Part shown: piece by piece, positions 10,743 to 23,231 of the stretch
How the letters are laid out: the number at the start of each line of letters is the position of its first letter
Numbering within the stretch: the stretch's first letter is position 1
Origin: Zygnema cylindricum
Lineage: Eukaryota; Streptophyta; Zygnematophyceae; Zygnematales; Zygnemataceae
Length of the DNA: 64,000 nt
Reading direction: 5' to 3'
Assembly (NCBI GenBank): GCA_037447655.1
Contig: JBBHKE010003570.1
Coordinates: forward strand, 165,981 to 229,980
Program-made: the position numbers and the translations under genes
Notes under the pieces: model-generated
Told to the model about the DNA's origin: nothing
The model's database searches: none
What the model saw: only the letters and a program-made list of their open reading frames with translations

Positions 10743-11771
10743 TGTAGAAATAAAAGGTTATTTTAGTATTTTCTAGGTTTTGCAAAATGCAGAAAAGAAG
10801 CCGAGGCAGTCTGCCTCTAACTTATCTCTTCAGCTCCCACACTTGTCGTAGTCACTGAAGGTTGAAGAGGGAGCTAAAGCCATGGCTGCCTATGCTGATT
10901 AGAGATAGAGTTACGGGTTGTAGATTTTGGTAGATTTACCAAAATGTAAATTGACCGACCTAGGGTTTGAACCTGGTACCTACCGCCGGTCAACTAAGCC
11001 TGTTAACTTACCCATTTAGTCTGCCATCATACTTGAGGATGATTAGTTTGATAGATATTTAAATGTTAACACGTAGTCTATTTCATTTAACGGATATTTA
11101 AACATAGACACAGTTTATAAAGTACGGCGTACGAAACATCCGAAACGAATACTGCGCATTTTGGTTGGAAAGCGAAACAAATACTGCGGAAGTATTTATG
11201 ACGGTCACGATTGTAATCCGGCTTAATCGGACGGCCATGACGCATGCCGAGATCGTGGAATAGGTTTTCGGCGGTTTGCGGTTGACGTCACGTCAATTGC
11301 CACGTGGCAAAATCACATTGGATTGCAACATCTCCAAGGATTCCAAGAACGAATCCAAAAATGGCATGTGTCGACTTGTTGGCCATGTTGTACAATATCC
11401 GTACATAAAGTACATCGGCACTTGTACCTTATGTACGATACACTATTATGATTGGTGCCGTACTTCAGTAGATAGAGTTTAGAGAGAGATAGGACTTAGA
11501 AAAATTTGATAGATTGGACCATCTCTCCCAAAAAGCTTCTGTACAAAAGGTCAACTTTGACCCTTCATAACTTACTGCTCAGGGGAGCAAATTCAGAGAT
11601 TCTTTTTTCTATAGACTCAGGGGAATCTTCCATTTACAGGGGTGAAGGTGTCAGACTTTTTGTTTGCCAGGGTGGCAGTTATTCTTGCTGAAACACAAAG
11701 GGGTCAGGGTTATCCTAGAGGCTTTGTGTGAGCTGCCTACTCTGAGGTCCTATGGAGGTCTCAGAGTTACA
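10743..11771 (+). repeat. Copia-2 5' LTR
   Basis: This 1029-bp LTR has a few percent differences from 16124-17152 (for example around 10752-10756 and 10985-11005). The last 20 bases contain the gag start codon (ATG 11752). Confidence 0.95.
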
Positions 11772-14700
11772 GGTTATGGGCCCACCATCTAGGGTGCCCA
11801 TATTCAATGGAGCTGGCTTCATATACTGGGAAAGTATGATGATAGGAGCTCTATGTGAGAAACGGTTTTGGGGAATAGTGAGTGGACGGGTGAGGCTTCC
11901 ATCCAGTCTTGGGATACCTCCAGGGCTTACAGGAGGAAAATTCACTAGAGATGCAGATTCATCTTCAACGGAGGAGACAAAGGAAGGAGAGGTGGTGGAC
12001 AAAGGCAAGGAGAAGGAGACGGTCACACCAATAGGAGCCGGTTCGGCATTCATGTCACCTATTCCGAGGAACGAGGAGAATGATATCAATACATGGGACT
12101 ACAACAATATGGCGGCTAAGCACTTCATCCTCCGCCATCTTACTCAAGGGCTTGCATCACCCCATTTGCCAGTAGAGAGGGCATCCGATCTTTGGATGGC
12201 TCTCATAGAGATGTATCGAAGTGGTACGATTCAGCAACAACAGTTGGCTGATCAGAAAATTAAGGAGTATGTATACAAAGGAGGGAAGATGTTGGATTTT
12301 TGCAATGAGCTTGCTACACTTTTCATAGAACTAGAAAGTGCTGGAAAAGTATTTAGTGGAAAAGAAAAGGTTAACTGTTTACTGATGAAGTTACCCGAGG
12401 AGTTCGAGAACATAGTCAACCGTGTGCAGGACTTGGCGAACTCAAGGTGGATTTGGAATTCAGTGGTAGGGATGATTCTCGTTCGCGAGAATACAATTGA
12501 GATCCGAAGAGGAGGAAAGAGTGGGCAAGCTTTGGCAGCCGGGACCGATTGGAGAAACAATGATTCCAGAAAACAAGTTGGAAATTATTGAGGGGAGGGG
12601 CAGAAAAATCAGACCGAGGAGTTCGGACCAAGGACTCTTAAGGGACTGTGCCATTTTTGTAAGAAACCCGGGCACTATATGGCTGAATGCACTACGTGAA
12701 CCGAGCTGCGGTTAAAGGAGGGGCAGATTGGTGGACCCCCGAGAGGAAAGAAAAAGGCCCTTGTGACGCAGGTACATGAGGCGGAATCCGAGGACGAGGA
12801 CGATGAACTCCTATTGGATGAGGAGTTGGAAACGAAAAACGAGGTCGAAATTCCACGAAAACTGAAATGTGCTTTCGGTGGATTGAAAGGTGAAGCCGGC
12901 TGGATTGTAGATTTAGGAGCATCCATGCACATGTGTAAAGATAAACACCTGTTCACTAAGATACGAAAGATTCCCACCGTAGAGATAGAGTACGGGGATG
13001 GGAGGATAGTCACTACTACTATTGTAGGATCGGTAGATCTAAAAGTGTTAGTAGAAGGAAAGACATCTATAGTTACATTCTCCGATGTGTTGTTTATTCC
13101 GGAGCTGAACAAAAACCTCATCTCTACGTCTGTTTTAGATGATAAGGGTTTTGATACTAGCACTAGGAAGGGAGTCTTTACTGCTAGCTTTGAGGAGGAA
13201 GTTTATTTCACTGCTGAAAAAGGTAGCCAAGCGATGTTTAGGCTGATTTTAAGCAATGAAAAGAAGAAACTTTATTATGCTAGTGTTCATGATATAATGT
13301 TGTGGCATAAGAGGCTTGGGCATGTGAATCTAGATAAGTTATGAGAGATGAAAAAGATGGGAGTAGTGGAAGGGATTCAGTTCGGTGAAAGTGAGAATCT
13401 AAGTGATTGTAGTGGATGTGCTCAAGGTAAAGCACACAGGTTGCCCTTCCCAAAAACTGCCACCAATAAGGGAGAAAAGATTCTAGATTTAGTACACACA
13501 GATATTTGGGGGCCGGCCAGAGTGCCATTACCCGGGGGGAAGAGATTTATGATGACTATCACCGATGATTGGTCTCGGTATTCCAAGGTGTATTTTTTGA
13601 AAAATAAGTCAGGAGCTCAGGAATGTTTTAAACAATATAAAGCATGGAGTGAAAAACTCCATGAAACCTCAATCAAGAGAGTAAAGAGTGAATATGGTGG
13701 AGAGTATACCTCTAACCAGTTTGAGGATTTTTTGAGAGAAGATGGAGTGCAACACCAAAAGACAGTTCCTCAAAATCCTGAGCAGAATGGTGTAGCGGAA
13801 AGATTAAATAGAATATTGAGTGATAGTGCTAGGAGTATGCTGTCCGATAAGAAGATAGGAAAGAAGTTTTTGGCCGAAGCAATGAACTGTACAAATTATC
13901 TCAAAAATAGAGTTCTTACTTCAGCAGTAAAAGGCCAAACACCTTATGAGAGATGGACAGGCCGAAAACCAGATGTTTCACACTTAAAAGTTTTCGGTAG
14001 TCAAGTGTTCAGTTTAGACACGGATCGGTCAAACAGGAAGTTAGACCCAAAAGGAAAACCAGGATATCTGCTAGGATATGATGAAGATGTAAAAGGATAT
14101 AGAGTCTATGATCTCAAAAGAGAGGATATTATTCTAGTGAAGCATCTAGTGGTTATGGAGGAAGGAAAATCTATTGATCCCTTTAAGCATACAAGGACAG
14201 TCAAGATCAGATTTGAGTCAAAAAATTCTGATGACTTTCAGCTTCCTAACTATCCAAATTTTTAAGAAGATGATGATCTTGCAGGTACGGATCAGATCGA
14301 GAAGGACCCAAATGTGGAACCCCTAGTATTAACTCCAACCGAAGCGGAAGACGTGGTGGAAATCGACCCGGAATCAAGGGATAGGGGAGAAGTAGAAACT
14401 GTTCGGAAAAATCCAAGAGAACCATCTATTCCGGCAACCGAGTTTGAGAGAGGAAGAAGAACCAGCAAAAGACTGCAAGAGAGACAAGTTAACAATAAGG
14501 TAACCAAACTGTCTCACCCTGATGAACCTCAAACTTATAATGAGGCAATGACTTGTCCTGAAAGAAACCGGTGGAAAACAGCCATAAATGAGGAGATGGC
14601 CTCGAATATGGCGGCCGATACATGGGAATTGGTGGATTGTCCTCCTAACAAGAAGCTAATTGGGTGTAAGTGGGTATTTAAGCTGAAACTCAACCCGGAT

Positions 14701-16110
14701 AACACCATTGAGCGCTACAAGGCTCGGTTAGTGGCGAAGGGATTTACCCAGAAAGAGGGAATTGACTACGAGGAGACTTTTGCTCCAGTCGTTAGGTTTC
14801 CTTCGGTTCGGATACTTCTCAGTATGGCGGCAGCAAAAGACATGGAAGTGCATCAGATGGACATCAAGACGGCCTTCCTACATGGAGAGTTGGAAGAGGA
14901 AATTTTTATGCGACAACCCGAAGGATTTGTGGAGCAAGGGGAGGAAAGCAAGGTATGCCGATTGATCAAATCTTTGTATGGGCTGAGACAGGCGCCCCGG
15001 CAATGGAACAAGAAGCTCGATGAGTTTCTTACACGTTTGGGATATATTCGGATCAGCTCAGATCACTCTATATATTTGTTTGAAGATGAGGAAGGAATTA
15101 TTTTTATTGCAATTTATATCGATGATTTGCTTGTTTTAAGTAAATCTATGGATAAAATAAATAAGTTGAAAAATGATTTAAAATGGAGATTTGAGATGAA
15201 GGATATGGGAGAAGCAAGGTATATTTTGGGAATTCAGGTAGAAAGGGACAGAGAGAGAAAGATAATCAGATTAACTCAAAAAGAGTCCATTGGAAACATG
15301 TTAGAAAAATTCCAAATGGACAAGGCTAATAGTTGTACCACTCCTATGGATTTAAAGAAGGGAAGTGAGGGGAGTGAGGAAGAGGGAGTTATAATCTTAG
15401 ATGATGAGGTAGGCCCGGAAAAGAAAAGATTTATGCAGACCATCCCTTATAGACAAGTAGTGGGCAGCCTAATATATTTTATGAATTGTACCCGTCCGGA
15501 CATAGCCGCAGCTGTAGGAGTACTAAGTAGGAGTCTGAATGCTCCCACTAAGAAAGATTGGGAGGCAGCTAAGAGAGTCCTTAGATATCCCATAGGAACT
15601 AGGGATCTATGGTTGCATTTGGGTGGGAAAAATACTGACATCACCACTTGGAGTGATGCCAGCTATGGGGATGCTCCTATGAGGAGATGCACATCTGGAA
15701 ATGTATTGTATGTGGGTGATGGGGCTTGCTGCTGGAGCAGCAAGCAACAAAAAGTGATTGCTCAGTCCACCATGGAGGCTGAGTACATGGCTTCTTGCTC
15801 TGCTGTAAAAGAATTAATGTGGGTCAAGTCTTTGCTTGGTGAGCTTGGTCAACTTAAGAGTGGTGTCTAAAAAGTGTTTTGTGATAATCAGGCTGCCATT
15901 GCCATTTCTGCCAATCCTAAACATCACTTTAAAGCTAAACACATGGACATTAGGCTTAGCTTTGTTAGGGAGAAAGTAGAAAACAAGATAATCAGTTTGG
16001 AGTATAAACCAGATAGTGAAATGGTTGCTGATATGATGACCAAACCTGTTCCTTCCCCTAAACTAATTTTCTGCCGGGAGAAGTGTGGTCTTAAAATAAA
16101 GAGTGACTAG
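11752..16110 (+). pseudogene. Copia-2 gag-pol polyprotein, single frame with five stops
   Basis: ATG 11752 to the final TAG at 16108-16110 stays in one frame for 1453 codons with no frameshift. Five internal stops break it: TGA 12589, TGA 12697, TGA 13342, TAA 14263 and TAA 15868. Domain order is gag (FNGAGFIYWE, ILRHLTQGLASPH), CCHC knuckle CHFCKKPGHYMAEC (about 12650-12690), protease core (the expected DSGA reads DLGA at about 12910, a substitution at the catalytic loop), pre-integrase WHKRLGHVNL, integrase (HTDIWGP, DDWSRYSK, PEQNGVAERLNR), RT (YIDDLLVLS, one residue off YVDD) and RNase H (STMEAEYMAS, DNQAAIAI, ADMMTKPVPSPKL). The altered protease and the stops show it is dead for autonomous movement. 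Confidence 0.92.
11772..11786 (+). promoter_or_regulatory. Copia-2 primer binding site (initiator tRNA-Met half-tRNA type)
   Basis: GGTTATGGGCCCACC directly follows the LTR end TTACA. It is the same 15-mer as in Copia-1 and Copia-4 and lies in frame inside gag. Confidence 0.8.
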
Positions 16111-16123
16111 AAAATAAGGGGAG

Positions 16124-17152
16124 TGTAGAAATCGATGGTTATTTTAGTATTGTCTAGGTTTTGGAAAATGCAGAAAAGAAGCCGAGGCAGTCTGCCTCTA
16201 ACTTCTCTCTTCAGCTCCCACACTTGTCGTAGTCACTGAAGGTTGAAGAGGGAGCTAGAGCCATGGCTGCCTATGCTGATTAGAGATAGAGTTACGGGTT
16301 GTATATTTTGGTAGATTTACCAAAATGTAAATTGACGGACCTAGGGTTTGAACCTAGTACCTACCGCCCGTCAACTTAGCCTGTAGCCTTAGCCATTTAG
16401 TCTGCCATCATACTTAAGGATGATTAGTTTGATAGGTATTTAAATGTTAACACGTAGTCTATTTCATTTAACGGATATTTAAACATAGACACAGTTTATA
16501 AAGTACGGCGTACGAAACATCCGAAACGAATACTGCGCATTTTGGTTGGAAAGCGAAACAAATACTGCGGAAGTATTTATGACGGTCACGATTGTAATCC
16601 GGCTTAATCGGACGGCCACGAAGCATGCCGAGATCGTGGAATAGGTTTTCGGCGGTTTGCGGTTGACGTCACGTCAATTGCCACGTGGCAAAATCACATT
16701 GTATTGCGACATCTCCTGGGATTCCAAGAACGAATCCAAAAATGGCATGTGTGACTTGTTAGCCATGTTGTACAATATCCGTACATAAAGTACATCGGCA
16801 CTTGTACCTTATGTACGATACACTATTATGATTGGTGCCGTACTTCAGTAGATAGAGTTTAGAGAGAGATAGGACTTAGAAAAATTTGATAGATTGGACC
16901 CTCTCTCCTAGAGAGCTTCTGTACAAAAGGTCAACTTTGACCCTTCATAACTTACTGCTCAGGGGAGCAAATTCAGAGATTCTTTTTGCTATAGACTCAG
17001 GGGAGTCTTGCCTTTAGAGGGGTAAAGGTGGTCATACTTTTTGTTTGCCAGGGTGGCAGTTATTCTTACTGAAACACAAAGGGGTTAGGGTTATCCTAGA
17101 GGCTTCGTGTGAGCTGCCTACTCTGAGGTCCTATGGAGGTCTCAGAGTTACA
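16124..17152 (+). repeat. Copia-2 3' LTR
   Basis: This is the partner of 10743-11771 and follows the polypurine tract directly. Its modest divergence from the 5' copy indicates a fairly young but not recent insertion. Confidence 0.95.
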
Positions 17153-17157
17153 ATCAT

Positions 17158-19756
17158 CTTTTCAAAGACTTGGATAATTAGGAAGCTCAAAGTCATCAGA
17201 ATTTTCTATCTCAAATGTGATTTTAACTGTCTTTATATGCTTAAAGGGATCTATAAAATTCCTTTCGTCCATAACCACTAGATGCTTCACTAAGATTATA
17301 TCTTCTCTCTTAAGATCATATACTCTATATCCTTTTACATCTTCATCATATCCTAGCAAATATCATGGTTTTCCTCTCGGATCGAACTTCCAATTTGACC
17401 GATCTGTGTCTAGATTGAACACTTGACTACCAAAAACCTTTAAGTGTGAAACATCTGGTTTTCAGCCGGTCCACCTCTCATAAGGATTTTGGCCTTTTAC
17501 TGCCAAAGGAAAAACTCTATTCTTAAGATAGTTAGCACAGTTCATTCTTTCTGCCCAAAATCTCTTTCCTGTCTTCTTATCCGACTACATACTCCTAGCA
17601 CTTTCACGTAGTGTCCTATTTAACCTCTCGGTTACACCATTCTCCGCAGGGTTTTCAGGGATTCTCTTTTGATGTTGCACTCTATCTTCTCTCAAAAATT
17701 CCTCAAACTGATTGGAGGTATATTCTCCCCCATTATCACTCCTTACTATCTTAATAGAGGTTTCATGAAGTTTCTCACTCCACGCTTTATAATCCTTAAA
17801 TACTTGTGGAGCCTCTGATTTATTTTTCAAATATTACACTCTAGAATACCGAGACCAATTGTCAGTGATTGTCATCATAAACCTATTTTCCCCGAGTGAA
17901 GGCACTTTGGCCAGTCCCCAAATATCAGTGTGTACCAAGTCTAAAACATTTTCTCCTTTATAAGTAGCTTCCGTTGGGAAGGGTAACTTGTGTGCCTTAC
18001 CTTGAGCACAACCACTACAGTCTTTTAGGTTTTCACTTTCTTCAAACTGAATTCCTTCCACTATTTCTATCTTTTTCATTTATTTCAACTTATCTCAATG
18101 CACATGTCCAAGCCTCTTATGCCACAACATAATATCATGAACACCAGCATAATAAAGTTTCTTCTTTTCATTGCTTAAAATCAGCCTAAACATCCCTATG
18201 CTACCTTTTTCAGCAGTGAAATAAACTTCCTCCTCTAAGCTAGCAGTAAAGGTTCCATTTCTAGTGCTAGTCTCAAAACCCTTATAATCCAACACAGACG
18301 TTGAGATAAGGTTTTTGTTCAACTCTGGAACGAACAACACATCAGAGAATGTCACTATGGATGTTTTTCCCTCCACTAAGACATTTAGATCTACCGATCC
18401 CACCATAGTAGTAGTGACTACTCTCCTATCCCCATATAATATCTCTACGGTGGGAATCTTTCTCATCTTAGTGAACAGGTGTTTGTCCTTACATATGTGC
18501 ATGGAGGCACCCGAATCCACAATCCAACCTCCTTCACCTTTTAATCCTCTGAAGGCACATTTATGCTTTTGTGGAATTTTGTCCTCGTTCTTCGTCTCCA
18601 ACTTCTTATCCACCAATAGCTCATCTTCCTCGTCTTCAGATTCCTCCTCATGTACTTGCGTCACAATAGCCTTTTTCTTTCCTTTCGGAGCTCCACCGAT
18701 CTGCCCCTCCTTTAATCGTAGTTCGGTTAGCTTAGAGCACTCAGCCATATAGTGCCTTGGTTTCTTACAGAAATGACACAGCCCCTTGGGAGCCCTCAGT
18801 CCCAGCTCATCGGACTGATTTTTGCTGCCACCCCCCTCCGTAGTTTCCTACCGGTTTTGTGGGATCCTTGTTCCTCCATTCGGTCCCTGCTACCAAGGCT
18901 TGCCCACTATTTCCTCCCCTTCGGATCTTTATCGTATTCTCTCAAACGAGAATCTCCCCTTCGGATCTCTATCGTATTCTCTCAAACGAGAATCATCCCT
19001 ACCACAGAATTCCATATCCACCTTGAGTCTGGCAAGTCCTACACTCGGTTAACTATATTCTGAAACTCATCGGGTAACTTCATGAGCAAGCAGTTAATCT
19101 TCTCTTTTTCAGTTTCCCCTTTTCGAGCACTCTCTAGTTTCATGAAATGTGTTGTGAGCATATTACAAAAATCCAACATCTTCCCCCTTTTTGTAGACAT
19201 ATGCGTCTATTATCCGATCAGCCAACTGTTGTTACTGAATTGTACCATTACGGTACATCTCTATGAGAGTCACCCATAGATCAGATGCCTTTTCTACTTG
19301 CAAATGAGGAGATGCAAATCTTTGAGTAAGATGGCGAAGTATAAAGTGTTTTGCCACCATGTTATTGTAATCCCATGTATCAATATCACTCTCCTCATTC
19401 CTCGGAACAGATGCCATGAAAGCCGATCCGGTTGCTATAGGTGTTGCGATCGGTGTGATTATCTTTTTTTCTTTCCCTTTGTCTATAATTATACTCTCCT
19501 CATCCTCAATCTCCTCCGGTGGAGTTGGATCTGCCATTTTGGTAAACCTAGTCCTTGCAAACACCGAAGGAATATCTAGGCTGGATGGACGCCTCACTCG
19601 TCCACTCACTATCCCTCAAAACCTTTTCTCACATAGAGCTTCTACCACCATATTATCCCAGTATATGAAGCCAGTTACATTAATTATAGGCACCCTAGAG
19701 GGTGGGCCCATTACCTGCAACTGTGAGACCTGTTTTCCATAGCTAGTTTCAGCCAT
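17158..19756 (-). pseudogene. Copia-3 relic: gag, protease, integrase
   Basis: Gag starts at ATG 19756 on the minus strand and reaches WDYNNM…ILRHLTQ near 19350. The zinc-knuckle region (about 18740-18790) is frameshifted. An open stretch 18748-18095 carries the protease with intact DSGASMHIC; the pre-integrase finger (CSGCAQGKAHKLPF), integrase (HTDIWGL, GGEYTSNQFEEF) and the SQVFNLDTD…YPSL region follow down to 17158. There are many stops (for example between LGHVH and DKL at about 18090) and a frameshifting 40-bp tandem duplication at 18917-18994. It was truncated by the Copia-2 insertion and by the junction at 10692, and it is clearly older than Copia-2. Confidence 0.88.
18917..18994. repeat. 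40-bp tandem duplication in Copia-3 gag
   Basis: TCGGATCTYTATCGTATTCT and what follows repeat exactly 40 bp apart (18921 and 18961) with one or two mismatches. Forty is not a multiple of three, so the duplication shifts the gag frame. Copia-1 and Copia-2 have a single copy at the same place. Confidence 0.9.
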
Positions 19757-20943
19757 GGATTAACCCTCGGAAGCACCACAGACTAACCCAAAAACAGCCT
19801 ACTTTGAGTCCACTCAGAATTCTACAAAATAACCAAAACAGGCTGTAACTTTAGGAAAAAATATTTTCTAGGCCACTTAGTATTTCCACAAAATATTATA
19901 AAAAAATACCAAACAGAATTATCACACCACTCAGTCAAAGTTGCAAAAAAACAGTTTGCCAGAACTTTGATAAATCTGACCAACTTCACAATGAAGTCCC
20001 AACCAAACTAGAAACATAATAGTTCTGAAAATAAGCCACAATATTTCCAATACAAAGAGTAACACACATGCAAAATTTCAAATAATTTTGCCAATACACC
20101 TGAAAGCAATATTCATTTGAAAATTACCAAAAAGGAGCAAAAACAGTTTTTGTCCAAAAAGTTCCTAAATCCGAGAAATGACTAAGTCCTACAAATATAC
20201 ACTAGAGCTCACTACTGACTGTACGGAGGCATACCATCTGTACGTAATCTATCAACTACCTCTATTAATTTGAGTATACCCAAATACTTCGTGATATGTC
20301 AGAATGAAAAGATCTGCACTAATAGTTAATACGCATAGGACAAACGAATGTTGTAAGTATTTACAAACCTTGCGAATTACGTCAAACGAATCTGGGCCGT
20401 CCAAAATAAATATCATATGTTGGACGCGATTTTGCGTCCCTCACCAAAATGACCAAACTGACGGCGTCGCGGTCCGTAGCTCTTTTTCGGCATCCTTGAT
20501 GTCATGTCGCGTGGTTACAAAAATCCACATGACGAAATGACGTCATCTTATCCAAATTAATCCGTACCGGCGGTGTCTTTTTTCCATAAATGCCGCTCAC
20601 GCCACTTTCAGTTCGAAATCCGTTCGTCATCATTATGATTTGTACCTTCGGCAAACTTTTTCAAAACATTCCAAAATCGGATCGCTTCGCGATCCGCCGT
20701 ACATTTCACTTACACATTCCGTACTTTTTCATCTGCTTGTTCGCGCCACTCAAATAGTTCCGTACGTCCCAAAAACAATTGGTACCGTTACTCCCCTAAT
20801 CCGGAAATCAATTCGAACCTCCACAATAAATCCAAATAGCATACGCACTAAAACCGCGTCAAGGACTCAAGAAACATTGTGTAAGCACGAAACATTGCGT
20901 ACGCACGAAACGTCGCGTACGCACGAAACTAACTTTTCAAAAT
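19716..20943 (-). repeat. Copia-3-type 5' LTR, left arm of a 1.2-kb inverted repeat
   Basis: It follows the Copia-3 gag and a one-mismatch primer site (19701-19715, GGTAATGGGCCCACC on the minus strand), which places it as the 5' LTR/leader. It matches 30485-31666 in inverted orientation over nearly its whole length, for example the segments around the TCTGACATA/TATGTCAGA and GCTTCGCGATC motifs. Its outer end is cut by the solo LTR beginning at about 20945. It differs from the Copia-1 and Copia-2 LTRs. Confidence 0.7.
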
Positions 20944-20944
20944 A

Positions 20945-21989
20945 ATAAGACCTCCATTGGTCCATAGAGTAGGCAGCTCACACGAAGCTCCTAGGATAAC
21001 CCTAACTCTTTTTTGTTTCAGCAAGAATAACTACCACCCTGGCAGACAAAAACTCTGACCAACTTCACCCTTGTGAAGAGAAGACTCCCTTAAGTCGATA
21101 GCAAAAATAATCTTTGAATTTGCTCCCCTGAGCAGTAAGTTATGAAAGGTCGATGGGTCAAAGTTGTCCTTTTGTACAGGAGTTCTCTAGAAGAGAGGGG
21201 TCTACCTACCAAATTAGTCATAAATTCCTCTCTAAACCCTATACTACTAGAGTACGGCACTAATAAAATTACAATGTCGTACAGAAAAGTACAGATGTCA
21301 ATGTACTTTTTGTACAACCATTGTACAATATCGTTGAAATGTTGACGCCTGCCATATCCGGATTAGTTCTCATATTCTCCGAAGATGCCGTAAGCCAATG
21401 ACGTCGTGCCATGTGACGCTTGACGTGGCGCTGACCGAAAAACGGCAAAGCGCGTATTCCGCGATCTCGCCGCCAATCGTGGCCGTTCGATTAAAACCGA
21501 CATTTGATTCTAGCCGTCAAAAATCAATGCGCGGTATTTATTTCACCATCGAAACAAATGCGGGGTATCCATTTCGCGAAGTACCGTAAGCCGTACGTAT
21601 ATTTTAACTGTCTCTATGTTATATGTTCGTTCGCTCCGTTAAATGAATTTTTTTGATCGTACGTCTATAAATATCTATCAAACCCTACATGTCTCAACAC
21701 CGATGCTAGACTATATGATAAAGCTACCGGTTGTTTCTGACTTGACGTATTGTGGGTAGCAAGATCAAATCCTGGGTTTGTCAAGTATATTTTGGTAAAT
21801 CTACCTTAATCTACTGCCTGTCTCTCTATCTCTAATTAGCATAGGCAACCATGGCTCTAGCTCCCACTTCAACCTTCAGTGACTGCGACAAGTGTGGGAG
21901 TTGAGGAGAGGAGTTAGAGGCAGATTGCCTCGGCTTCTTTTTTGTAATTTTAGGCCTTGAAGATTCTAATAGAACCATTAATTTCTACA
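20945..21989 (-). repeat. Solo Copia LTR (Copia-2 / Copia-4 type)
   Basis: About 1045 bp match the LTR at 23232-24262 in the same orientation: GACCTCCATTGGTCC start, GAGTAGGCAGCTCACAC, a GACGTGGC-containing middle, CAACCATGGCTCTAGCTCCC, and end TTTCTACA at 21989. No internal region of this LTR type lies next to it, so it looks like a recombination product. I cannot make out a target duplication. Confidence 0.75.
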
Positions 21990-22184
21990 CGAGAACCTAC
22001 GTGGTTCCATTTGGAATAAAACACGTAGGCGGTAGGTGCCTTGCTGGCACGCCCTGGTGGATAAGTGATCAAAATGTTGTTGCCAGTAAATGTATACGTA
22101 CGATTACTAGCAACGCTTGATGGACGAATGATCTAACACTAATAGCGATACATGATGTACTGTACAATATAACCTCCTAAATTA

Positions 22185-23122
22185 GGGCACTTTCCCATGT
22201 GATAAAGCAAGGGTTTTTTTTTTTTCGTTTTCCTCCAAAATTAGCCCGCAAGGAGAAAATCTACAGCCGTACCAAGAAAATAAAATAACCACGGTACAAT
22301 TTGTGTCACATTGAAACTTTAAATGTTTTGCATAGTCTTTTAGCGCGTTTCGACCCACTTTCGTGTCCCTCCTGCTCATCTTCAAAATTCTACGAAAATC
22401 ACCTTGCAGGGTGATTTCAATTAAAGTTTGAAGATGTGAAACAATACGCAGATGTTGTCACACGCATCAGAAATTTTTGAAAGAAGGTATTGCAGTACGC
22501 GATGTACAAAAAAAAAACCACTCTCCATTTCCAACCTGTACAGAGTTTTATTTCCGTGCAAGAGTCGTGGAGGGGTCTCGAGCAATGGATGCCATTTCAC
22601 AAAAACGAAAACAGTGAAGTCGCCTCTTTCTCTCTCCGTCTCATAATACCACGTCTATCTCATAATTATTGCAATGAAAAATGGGAATAATCGTATCGAA
22701 TGAAAGGTCTCCAAAAAATATTTATTTTGATTGTCTTTGGGCGAATTTTGATGGCAAGTAGAGTGAGAAAGGACGAAAAAACAAAAACGGGAAACTATAG
22801 CGGAATATTTTGGAATTGGTGACGTCGACGCTATCGTAAGTGAGCGCGACGTCAAAATGTCACAAACCCTAAACAACTACAATGTCATAAAAAACTAGAG
22901 TACAACATTGTAGACTCCTGTAACCGTCGCTATTTTGTAAACATCATCAATTGCCGCAAGTTGTCGTCTACAACCATCACAAATTACACCCACGTCTATA
23001 TTCATCACAATTTTAAAATAGCGATTTCATTCCGTTACACCGGAGCTTTCAATGTACAGTGAAAAATCTTCCCTAAAAAACAAAGTAAAAAGACTAGGTA
23101 ATTGTTACATGGGAAATTGCCC
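22185..23122. mobile_element. Harbinger-like miniature element (H family, copy 1)
   Basis: Ends GGGCACTTTCCCATGT (22185) and ACATGGGAAATTGCCC (to 23122) are inverted with one mismatch. Flanks are TTA and TGA, close to the TWA target of PIF/Harbinger elements. There is no transposase frame. Its 3' half is shared with 50260-50606. The stretch 21990-22184 between it and the solo LTR shows nothing recognisable. Confidence 0.65.
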
Positions 23123-23231
23123 TGAAGATGTCTGTCCGTGTAATCTTAATTTAACGAAGTGAATTTTTTTTGTAGTGAAGATTTTGTCTACTACTGACTA
23201 TACACGGTACACTGTGAATCACTTCAAATTT

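Larger units (their letters stand above)
10738..17157 (+). mobile_element. Copia-2: complete LTR retrotransposon with 5-bp target duplication
   Basis: The element spans 10743-17152 between ATCAT at 10738-10742 and 17153-17157. Its LTRs are 10743-11771 and 16124-17152, both 1029 bp, starting TGTAGAAAT and ending GTTACA. A polypurine tract AAAATAAGGGGAG lies at 16111-16123. It interrupts the Copia-3 relic: the relic's sequence around DDDLA continues across the two flanks once Copia-2 and one ATCAT are taken out. Confidence 0.95.
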
